Shown: positions 14,395-20,932 of the stretch, piece by piece
How positions within the stretch are numbered: the stretch's first letter is position 1
How the letters are laid out: each line of letters opens with the position of its first letter
From: Salinisphaera hydrothermalis C41B8
GTDB lineage: Bacteria > Pseudomonadota > Gammaproteobacteria > Nevskiales > Salinisphaeraceae
Direction: 5' to 3'
Assembly (NCBI RefSeq): GCF_000732535.1
Contig: NZ_APNK01000031.1
Coordinates: 1-40,678 of the forward strand
Length of the DNA: 40,678 nucleotides
The notes under the pieces: model-generated
Told to the model about the DNA's origin: nothing
Database searches by the model: none
What the model saw: the letters and a program-made list of their open reading frames with translations, nothing else
Made by a program: the position numbers and the translations under genes

Positions 14395-15323
14395 GATGCA
14401 GTCTCCAGCAGGGCACGGGTTTCGGCACGGCTCGGCATCGAGGGCGCCGTGCCCTGGCGGGTGACGGACAGGCCGGCCACGGCACAGCCGGTGCGCGCGG
14501 CTGCCTCCAGCGGGGCGCCGGCGGCCAGGGCGGCGACGAAGCCGCCGTTGAAGGCATCGCCGGCGCCGGTGGTATCGCGCAGTGGGCCGGCCGAGAAGGC
14601 AGCGATCCGGCCTTCGTAGGCGTCGCCGCAGACATAGACGCCTTCGCCGCCGAGGGTGATCAGGACGTTGGCGACGCCCCAATCGCGCAGGGTACGGGCG
14701 GCGCGTTGGGCGTCCTCGAGGTTATTCACCGCGTGGCCGACGAGCGCTTCGGTTTCGGTCTCGTTCGGCGTCAGGTAGTCGACCATGGCGAGGATATCGC
14801 GCGGGATCGACCGGGCCGGCGCCGGGTTGAGCACGACCGGCACACCGTTACCGGCCGCCACGGCAATGGCATGAAAACAGGTCTCGGCCGGCAGCTCCAG
14901 TTGCGAGACGAAGACTGCGGAGCCGGCAATCGTATCTGTGGCAGCGTCGATATCGGCCGGGGTCAGCCGGTCGCAGGCCCCGGGCACGATGAGGATGGCG
15001 TTCTCGCCGCGTTCGTCGTCGACGATAATCGTGGCGGTGCCGGTCGGCTGATCGGGATCCTCGCCAACGTGGCGGCGGCCGATGCCTTCTTCGGAAAAGA
15101 CCTCGCGGGCCATCGCCGCGAAATGATCCTGACCGAGGCGCGTGATCAGTTCCACCGACGCACCCTGGCGGGCGGCGGCGACCGCCTGGTTGGATCCCTT
15201 GCCGCCGGGGCCCATCGCGAAATGCCGCCCGTGCAGGGTTTCGCCCCAGGCGGGCATGCGCTCGGTCCGGCATGCAAGATCGACGAAGAACGCGCCGAGA
15301 ATGGTGACAAGTGGGCTCGTCAT
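14391..15323 (-). CDS. PfkB-family sugar kinase (ribokinase/deoxyribokinase type)
   Basis: A 310-residue carbohydrate kinase. The first PfkB signature GPGGKGSNQAVAAARQG lies at about 38-54 and the second, DTTGAGDAFNGGF with the catalytic Asp and anion hole, at about 248-260. This is the ribokinase branch, which phosphorylates a pentose at O5 using ATP. Coupling to deoC by a four-base overlap points to 2-deoxyribose as a substrate, giving deoxyribose-5-phosphate; ribose cannot be excluded from sequence. The ribosome site is weak (AGGT nine bases before the ATG). The 131-bp gap to the gene before it holds two strong hairpins. Confidence 0.87.
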   Translation of the reverse strand: MTSPLVTILGAFFVDLACRTERMPAWGETLHGRHFAMGPGGKGSNQAVAAARQGASVELITRLGQDHFAAMAREVFSEEGIGRRHVGEDPDQPTGTATIIVDDERGENAILIVPGACDRLTPADIDAATDTIAGSAVFVSQLELPAETCFHAIAVAAGNGVPVVLNPAPARSIPRDILAMVDYLTPNETETEALVGHAVNNLEDAQRAARTLRDWGVANVLITLGGEGVYVCGDAYEGRIAAFSAGPLRDTTGAGDAFNGGFVAALAAGAPLEAAARTGCAVAGLSVTRQGTAPSMPSRAETRALLETAS

Positions 15324-15341
15324 GGAGAAATACCTGGGTTG

Positions 15342-15428
15342 GGCACCGCCGGTGCGGCGTGCTTGCCGGGTCGGCGGTGCCGGTCATCCGTGAAGCCGGA
15401 CCGCCCCGGAATCGAGGCCGGGGCGGTC
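15342..15428 (-). other. Two strong intra-operon hairpins
   Basis: Two perfect stems lie in the gap before the kinase gene: 11 bases (15399-15409 with 15418-15428, GACCGCCCCGG) and 10 bases (15342-15351 with 15372-15381, GGCACCGCCG). Neither is followed by a T-run on the minus strand. They separate the transport half of the operon from the catabolic half and could tune its mRNA stability or cause partial termination. Function is inferred from position. Confidence 0.5.
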
Positions 15429-15454
15429 TGGCGTTCAGCGTGGCCGTGGGCGGG

Positions 15455-15811
15455 TCAGCCCAACTCGGCCGGGTCGAAGTACACGTGAACGCTCTGCAGC
15501 TTGTCGTTGCCGACGCGAACCACGTTGACCCCCTCGAGCGGAAACGGCCGATCCTTGTGATCGTGAAACAGCGACTGCCACTCGAACGCGCCCTGGTCGC
15601 CGTCCTCGACTGCGCCGACGATATCGACGCTCAGTTTGGGGAAACGATCAACGCTGTCCTGGTAGAAGCGCCGGATCTCGTTCTTGCCGCTCAGCCGGCC
15701 CATACCGGGCACGACCATCTCGGCGTCGTCGGCATAGCATTCCATGATGTCGTCGACGTTGCGGGTGCATTCGATGCGCCAGTAGTTCTCGATCACTTTG
15801 CGTGCGGTCAT
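15455..15811 (-). CDS. SnoaL-like / NTF2-fold protein
   Basis: A 118-residue single-domain protein of the NTF2-like superfamily: an N-terminal helix (RKVIENYWRIECTRNVDDIMECYADDAEM), the characteristic FYQDSVDRFP segment and a beta sheet ending VHVYFDP. Such folds serve as small isomerases, aldol-type cyclases or ligand carriers. A GGAG site six bases before the ATG supports the start. It lies between the sugar-binding protein (44 bp upstream) and the kinase in one operon. It may act on the imported sugar, for example on its anomer, or be an accessory binding protein; nothing in the sequence settles this. Confidence 0.75.
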   Translation of the reverse strand: MTARKVIENYWRIECTRNVDDIMECYADDAEMVVPGMGRLSGKNEIRRFYQDSVDRFPKLSVDIVGAVEDGDQGAFEWQSLFHDHKDRPFPLEGVNVVRVGNDKLQSVHVYFDPAELG

Positions 15812-15855
15812 GTTGTCTCCTCGATTATTGCGGTTCGCCCGGTATCCGGCCGCGC

Positions 15856-16866
15856 TCAGTTCTTGTAGTCCTTGATGTATTGCTGGATGGCCTTGACCGA
15901 CTCCGGCGAGGAGTAGTTCTTCGAGGTCACCAGGTGGTAGGGCAGCGGCTTGTATTTCGGGACATCGGCCTTCTTGCCGGTGAACACCTGGTGCAGCATG
16001 TCGACCGCGGTTTCGCCCATGGTGATCGGGCTCTGCAGCACCGAAGCCTTGATCACGCCGGATTTGATGTAATCGATTTCACCCAGGTCAGCATCAAAGC
16101 CGACGACGGTCACCTTGTTCTCCAGATGCATGCGCTTGACCGCCTGGGCGACGCCGAGCGCGGAGCGGTCGTTGGCGCCGAAGATCACGTTGATGTTCGG
16201 GTTGCGCTCGAGCATCGTCGTGGCTTCCTTCATCGCCTTTTCCGGCAGCGAATGGCTGATCTGAATGCCGGCGAACTTCATCCCCGGATGCTTGGCCATT
16301 TCCTCCTTGAAGCCCTTCTTGCGCGCTCGGCCGGAGGTGGTCGACAGGTTGTAGTCGATGATGGCGTACTCGCCCTTGCCGTGGACCGCGTTCGCCGCGA
16401 ACCTGGCCACGGCGGCTGCGGCCTTCTCGTTGGGCACACCGGTGAACGACACGGCCTTCATCGGGGTCAGGGTGGAATCGGTCGCGATGACCGGGATATT
16501 GGCGGCCATCGCTTTCTTCACCGGCGGCAACAGCGCGGTCGGGCTGTAGGGCACCAGGATGATGCCGTCGACGTGGCGGGTCACCGCGGTATAGACCATG
16601 CCGATCTGCTTGCTCACGTGCACCGATACCGAAGGCGCCTGGAAGATCGTGCGATAGCCGTACTTGGCGGCCGCCTTCTTGACGCCCTCGTATTCCTGAA
16701 GGAAGTAAGGGGTCGCGTTGGACGACGGGATGAATTCGATGGTCTTGGGCGTATCGGCTGCGACGGCCGCGGTCGACAGCAGCGCCGTGCCCGCGATGGT
16801 GAGGGCGGCGCTGGCGCTCAGAGCGAGCCGGCGGCTGGCGCGGCGGGATTGCTTGCGGTGGTACAT
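15856..16866 (-). CDS. Periplasmic sugar-binding protein of a ribose-type ABC transporter
   Basis: A 336-residue binding protein of the RbsB/LacI-like fold (Peripla_BP_4). It has a twin-Arg-containing signal peptide (MYHRKQSRRASRRLALSAS..., cleavage near AVAAD at 36-38), then TIEFIPSSNATPYFLQEYEGVKKAA, VDGIILVPYSP, VIATDSTL, INVIFGANDRSALGVAQAV and VVGFDADLGEIDYI, the usual order for pentose/hexose binders. The start is set by an AGGAGGAG site five bases before the ATG at 16866. It lies downstream of the permease instead of first in the operon, with its own strong ribosome site. The downstream kinase and aldolase suggest that the ligand is deoxyribose or ribose. Confidence 0.88.
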   Translation of the reverse strand: MYHRKQSRRASRRLALSASAALTIAGTALLSTAAVAADTPKTIEFIPSSNATPYFLQEYEGVKKAAAKYGYRTIFQAPSVSVHVSKQIGMVYTAVTRHVDGIILVPYSPTALLPPVKKAMAANIPVIATDSTLTPMKAVSFTGVPNEKAAAAVARFAANAVHGKGEYAIIDYNLSTTSGRARKKGFKEEMAKHPGMKFAGIQISHSLPEKAMKEATTMLERNPNINVIFGANDRSALGVAQAVKRMHLENKVTVVGFDADLGEIDYIKSGVIKASVLQSPITMGETAVDMLHQVFTGKKADVPKYKPLPYHLVTSKNYSSPESVKAIQQYIKDYKN

Positions 16867-16966
16867 GGTCTCCTCCTGGGATGTTTTCTTGCTTTGTTGT
16901 TCGCGGCTGGGGTTGTTTGGATTGCACCGGATGCGACGCCGCGCTCGCATGGTTGCCGGATGGGAA

Positions 16967-18013
16967 TCAGATGGCCGCGCGTTTGCGGAACGAATCGATG
17001 AACACGGCGACAATCACCACGCAGCCGAGAATCACGGTCTGGGCGTAGCTGGATACACCGACGAGTTCGGCGCCATTGGACAGCACGCCCAGCAGCAGCA
17101 CGCCGAGAATCGAGGCCCAGACGGCGCCCTGGCCGCCGAACAGGCTGCCGCCGCCGATGACCACCGCGGCGATCGAGTCGAGCTCGTAATTGGCGCCGGC
17201 CGTGGGCAGGGCCGAGTTCACATAGGCCGTGAGCAGCACGCCGCCGACCGCCGACAGCGCGCCGGAAATCACGAATACGATCACCGTGTTCAGCCGGACC
17301 GGCAGTCCCGACAGCAGGGCCGCGCGCGGGTTGCTGCCGATGGCGAAAACGCTGCGGCCGAAGCGGGTGCGTGACAGCACCACCTGGGCGATGACGGCGA
17401 GCACGATGCTCACGATCATGATGTAGGGCAGGATGCCGATGGCGGCCGTGCCGAAGTCGTTGAAGGCGGCGGGCAGCTGGTAGATCGGCTGACCACCGGT
17501 GAGCAGCAGGGCGGCGCCGCCGGCGATACTGAGTGTGCCCAGCGTGGCGATGAATGCCGGCACGCGGGTGAATGCTGTGAGTACGCCGTTGAACAGGCCG
17601 ACGACCACGCCGGCCGCGATCGCCGCGATCACGCCGAGCGTGATGCTGCCGGTGGCGGTCATGACCTGGGCGCCGATGATGCCGGAAAGGCCGACCACGG
17701 ACCCCTGCGACAGATCGATGCCGGCGGTCACGATCACAAACGTCTGCCCGATCGACAGCACCGCGATCACGGCGATCGAATTGAGCAGGGTGAGCATGTT
17801 GCTTTCGGTGAGAAAGAACGGCGAGATGATCGTGAACGTCACGAACAGGGCGATCAGGGCCGCGGCGACAAGCGACGAATTGAGCAGCTGAAAGATCATC
17901 GCCTGCATCGATCGGCGGCGCGGTGCGGCGTCGTGACTCGATGCGGCCGGGGAACCGGCACGGCCTTCAGCCATGTCCGAGTGGGCGGGATTGGTTACTT
18001 GTTGGGCAGTCAT
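16967..18013 (-). CDS. Ribose-type ABC transporter permease
   Basis: A 348-residue inner-membrane protein of the BPD_transp_2 family (RbsC/XylH-like). A hydrophilic N-terminal tail (about 1-40) is followed by 8-10 hydrophobic helices. The conserved segment TFVIVTAGIDLSQGSVVGLSG at about 105-125 is the family signature, and the cytoplasmic loop SRTRFGRSVFAIGSNPRAALLSG is the EAA-like coupling site for the ATPase. The ATG at 18013 has GGAGGAG 11 bases upstream, a rather long spacing. The gene starts 29 bp after the ATPase stop. It would form a homodimeric channel with the double-domain ATPase. Confidence 0.9.
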   Translation of the reverse strand: MTAQQVTNPAHSDMAEGRAGSPAASSHDAAPRRRSMQAMIFQLLNSSLVAAALIALFVTFTIISPFFLTESNMLTLLNSIAVIAVLSIGQTFVIVTAGIDLSQGSVVGLSGIIGAQVMTATGSITLGVIAAIAAGVVVGLFNGVLTAFTRVPAFIATLGTLSIAGGAALLLTGGQPIYQLPAAFNDFGTAAIGILPYIMIVSIVLAVIAQVVLSRTRFGRSVFAIGSNPRAALLSGLPVRLNTVIVFVISGALSAVGGVLLTAYVNSALPTAGANYELDSIAAVVIGGGSLFGGQGAVWASILGVLLLGVLSNGAELVGVSSYAQTVILGCVVIVAVFIDSFRKRAAI

Positions 18014-18042
18014 GTTGTATTGATCTCCTCCAAAAACGGCGG

Positions 18043-19557
18043 CTAGGCGTCGACGACGCTGGCATCGCCCATGGTCTGGTCCAGAAGCAGGTTCTCGTCG
18101 GCTTCGCCCCGGTTGTGCATGGCCACCAGCCGCCCTTCGCGGAACACCACGATGCGGTCGGATATGCCGAGCAACTCCGGGTTGTAATTCGATATGAAGA
18201 CGATGCAGTGGCCGGAATCGGCCAGATCCCGGATGTGCTGATAGATCTCGGCCTTGGAGCCGATGTCGATGCCCTTGGTGGGGTTGTTGAGAATCAGGCA
18301 GGGCCGGTCGTAGAGAAACCAGCGGCCGAGCACGAGCTTCTGCTGATTGCCGCCGGACAGATTCCGGGCGGGCAGCGAAGGATCGCCCGGGCGTACGCCC
18401 ATGTGCGCCATCTCGTGTTCGATCAGCTCGCGTTCGCGGTGGCGGCGCAGAAAGCCGCTGCGATGCACGAGCGGGCTGTCGGGGGCGGCGATCAGCGGCA
18501 GGCTGATGTTGGTGGCCGACGACAGATCCTGCAGCAGCGCTTCGGTGCGGCGGTCCTCGGGTACATAGGCGATGCCGGCCTTGAGCGCCCGGGCGGCCGA
18601 ATTCAGCCGGGTTTCCTCGCCGGCCACCTGCAGACGGCCGCCGGTGGGCCGGCGCAGTCCGCCCAGCACTTCGCCGAGCAGCGCGCTGCCCGAGCCCACG
18701 GCGCCGGCGACGCCGAGGATCTCGCCGGCCTGGATCTCCAGATCGACCGGCTCGAGGCCCGGGCAAGTGATGCCGTCCAGGCGCAGGAACGCTTTCCGGC
18801 TCGCGTCCGTGCCGCCCGCCGCCGCGGGGAAGAAGTCGGTCAGCGTGCGGCCGAGCATGGCGGCCAGAACCTTCTCGTTGTCGACGTTCGCGATCTGTTC
18901 GTCCATCGTCATCTGCCCGTCGCGCAGGACGGTGACGCGGTCGGCGACGGCGAACACCTCTTCCAAATAATGCGAGACGAAGATCACCGTGTAGCCGTTG
19001 TCGCGCAGGCGGCGCATGGTGTCGAGTACCGGGCGCACCTCTTTCTGCGTGAGCGATGCCGTGGGCTCGTCGAACAGAATGATCCTGGGTGAGCGGCTCA
19101 GACACTTGAGAATCTCGACGATCTGCTGCTCGGCGACCGTGAGCTGGGCGACCGGTCGCGACAGATCCACTGCCGGAAAGCCCAGGCGTTCGCGCAGGGC
19201 ATCGGCCTCGGCGGCGAGCTGGCGCAGCCGCATCAGCCCCAGGCGCGAAGGCTCGTGGCCGATGAAGATGTTGGCGTAGCCGGACAGCGTCGGGAACAGG
19301 CTCAGTTCCTGAAAGATCAGGCCGACGCCGGCACGCGACGCCTTGGCAGGGTCGGAAAACACGACCCGTTCGCCGTTGAGACGGACCTCGCCGCTGGTGG
19401 GTTGCTGGGCGCCACCGAGCACCTTGAGCAGGGTGCTCTTGCCCGAGCCGTTCTCGCCGGCCAGGGCATGGATCGTGCCCGGTTCGATATCGACGCTGAC
19501 GCCCTTGAGCGCCTGCACGGCACCGAAGCGCACCGACAGATCGCGAACGCTTAGCAT
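18043..19557 (-). CDS. Ribose-type ABC transporter ATP-binding protein, two nucleotide-binding domains
   Basis: A 504-residue RbsA-like ATPase with two fused ABC domains. The first (1-240) has an intact Walker A (GENGSGKST), a Q loop, the family's divergent LTVAEQQIVEI signature and Walker B IILFDEPTASL. The second (about 250-500) has a canonical LSGGNQQK signature, but its Walker A reads GAVGSGSALL without Lys and its Walker B reads LILNNPTKGID without Asp and Glu. One site is probably non-hydrolytic. The start is chosen from a GGAGGAG six bases before the ATG at 19557; the longer open frame upstream runs antisense to the repressor gene. It energises the permease and binding protein encoded next. 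Confidence 0.91.
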   Translation of the reverse strand: MLSVRDLSVRFGAVQALKGVSVDIEPGTIHALAGENGSGKSTLLKVLGGAQQPTSGEVRLNGERVVFSDPAKASRAGVGLIFQELSLFPTLSGYANIFIGHEPSRLGLMRLRQLAAEADALRERLGFPAVDLSRPVAQLTVAEQQIVEILKCLSRSPRIILFDEPTASLTQKEVRPVLDTMRRLRDNGYTVIFVSHYLEEVFAVADRVTVLRDGQMTMDEQIANVDNEKVLAAMLGRTLTDFFPAAAGGTDASRKAFLRLDGITCPGLEPVDLEIQAGEILGVAGAVGSGSALLGEVLGGLRRPTGGRLQVAGEETRLNSAARALKAGIAYVPEDRRTEALLQDLSSATNISLPLIAAPDSPLVHRSGFLRRHRERELIEHEMAHMGVRPGDPSLPARNLSGGNQQKLVLGRWFLYDRPCLILNNPTKGIDIGSKAEIYQHIRDLADSGHCIVFISNYNPELLGISDRIVVFREGRLVAMHNRGEADENLLLDQTMGDASVVDA

Positions 19558-19619
19558 GTTGTCTCCTCCGGCGCGGGATTCGAGCCCGCGCGCTTTTTCT
19601 TTAATTCTTGGTCGGCAGC

Positions 19620-20663
19620 TCAGCTGCCGTTGGTCTGGTGTTTCATGGCGAGCGCACCGCCTCGCGGTGGCCGGCACGATTCGCGTTCGATCAGATGTGT
19701 GGGCAGCACGATGCGTTGGCGCTCGGCCGGCGTCTCGGCATCGTTGTGGGCGAAACTCTTGAGCAGCAGCCGGGCGGCGATCGCGCCCTGTTCGACCGCC
19801 GGCCGGTCGATGACGGTCAGCGGCGGATTGAGCATCGAGGCCATGTCGAGGTCGTCGAAGCCGATCACCGACATCTCGTCGCCGATCGCCACCCGATTGG
19901 CCTGCAGCGCCTTGAGCGCGCCCATGGTCATCAGGTTGTTGGCACAGAAGACAGCCGTCGGCGGCTTGTCGAGCGCGAGCAGCTGTTCCATGGCATCGTA
20001 GCCGCTGGATTCGCGGAAATTGGCGACTCGGCGATAGGCTTCCGGCGCCTCGATGCCTGCGTTGCACAGTTCCATCAGATAGCCGTCGTAACGGCCCCGG
20101 CCCGGCGTCGTGTTGAGCGGGCCGCTGATGATGGCGACGTCGGTATGGCCCAGCTCGATCAGATGACGAACCGCGGCGCGGGCGCCGCCGACGTTGTCCA
20201 CCAGCACGCTGTCGAGATCGCCGCCCGAGAGCTCGCGGTCGATGAAGACCAGCGGCAGGCCCCGTTCGAGCACCTGGAGCGGGGTGTCGTCCTGTTCGGT
20301 GGTCGGCGCGAGGATGATGCCGTCGACCCGGTTCATCGCCTCCAGCAGGACCTGTTCCTCGGTCTCGGGCGACTCATCGCTGTTGCAGACGAAAATGTTG
20401 TAGGGCGTGGACCGGAACACCGATTCCACGCCTTTGACCACCGATGCGAAATAAGGGTTGGTGATGTCGGGCACCACCATCGCGACGACGTAGTGAATCC
20501 CCGACCGCAGGCTGCGTGCCGCCATCGCCGGCCGATAGCCCAACTCCTCCACCGCGCGGCGAACCGCGGCCTCGGCGCGAATCTTCTCGCCGGCCATGTA
20601 GCGGGATACGGTGGCCGTGGACACGCCGGCCCGTATGGCCACGTCGTTGATCGTGGGCGTCAT
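19620..20663 (-). CDS. LacI-family transcriptional repressor, first gene of the sugar operon
   Basis: A 347-residue LacI/GalR regulator. The DNA-binding helix-turn-helix and hinge occupy residues 3-60 (TINDVAIRAGVSTATVSRYM, then AARSLRSG), followed by a ribose-binding-protein-like effector domain (VVAMVVPDITNPYFASVVKG, DGIILAPTTEQ, VLVDNVGGARAAVRHLIELGH, VFCANNLMTMGALKAL, IGFDDLDMASMLNPPLT). It is promoter-proximal in the operon, 62 bp before the ATPase. A 16-base palindrome of the LacI-family type directly follows the promoter, so it most likely represses itself and the seven downstream genes until a sugar or sugar phosphate binds. Confidence 0.92.
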   Translation of the reverse strand: MTPTINDVAIRAGVSTATVSRYMAGEKIRAEAAVRRAVEELGYRPAMAARSLRSGIHYVVAMVVPDITNPYFASVVKGVESVFRSTPYNIFVCNSDESPETEEQVLLEAMNRVDGIILAPTTEQDDTPLQVLERGLPLVFIDRELSGGDLDSVLVDNVGGARAAVRHLIELGHTDVAIISGPLNTTPGRGRYDGYLMELCNAGIEAPEAYRRVANFRESSGYDAMEQLLALDKPPTAVFCANNLMTMGALKALQANRVAIGDEMSVIGFDDLDMASMLNPPLTVIDRPAVEQGAIAARLLLKSFAHNDAETPAERQRIVLPTHLIERESCRPPRGGALAMKHQTNGS

Positions 20664-20683
20664 CTGCTCTTCCCGAGCTGTTT

Positions 20684-20699
20684 CTGTAATCGTTTACAG
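20684..20699 (-). promoter_or_regulatory. LacI-family operator
   Basis: CTGTAAACGATTACAG on the minus strand, with half-sites pairing at seven of eight positions around a central CG, the hallmark of LacI/GalR operators. It begins two bases downstream of the -10 box, over the expected transcription start, so a bound repressor would block initiation. The 5' untranslated leader to the repressor ATG is about 30 bases. Confidence 0.8.
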
Positions 20700-20701
20700 T
20701 T

Positions 20702-20730
20702 TTGATATCAGCATAATTTGAGGGTGTCAA
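20702..20730 (-). promoter_or_regulatory. Sigma-70 promoter of the sugar operon
   Basis: A perfect -35 TTGACA (20730-20725), a 17-base A/T-rich spacer and a -10 TATCAA (20707-20702), on the minus strand. No other promoter of similar quality was seen within the eight-gene operon. The imperfect -10 box may leave room for activation. Confidence 0.78.
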
Positions 20731-20874
20731 ACGGGATTGGGCGTTTGTAATCCGAAAGTCGATACTCGTCAGCGGCAAGCTGTCGGCGTTTCGAAGGCGC
20801 GCAGGGCGCGACGCCGCGGGGCGGGAATACGGTTCGGGAGACGCGCGAACCGTTGCGGCGTATGGGGTGGCGCC

Positions 20875-20906
20875 CGTCGCCCGGCCTGTCGTCAGACCGG
20901 GCGACG
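20875..20906 (-). terminator. Hairpin downstream of prlC
   Basis: Perfect 10-base arms CGTCGCCCGG (20875-20884) and complement (20897-20906) with a 12-base loop, 27 bases after the prlC stop on the minus strand. No T-run follows. The remainder of 20731-20932 shows nothing else recognisable. Confidence 0.4.
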
Positions 20907-20932
20907 GCGCGCGGGTTGCCTGTCGGGCTTGA

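Noticed and set aside
14395-14682. Upstream extension of the deoC frame into the sugar kinase gene
   Set aside because: The residues are Arg/Pro-rich antisense-style noise. The GTG overlapping the kinase stop codon is the natural start.
19558-20067. Long upstream extension of the ABC ATPase frame
   Set aside because: It runs through the repressor gene in another frame; the ATG at 19557 has a strong ribosome site and begins the ABC fold.
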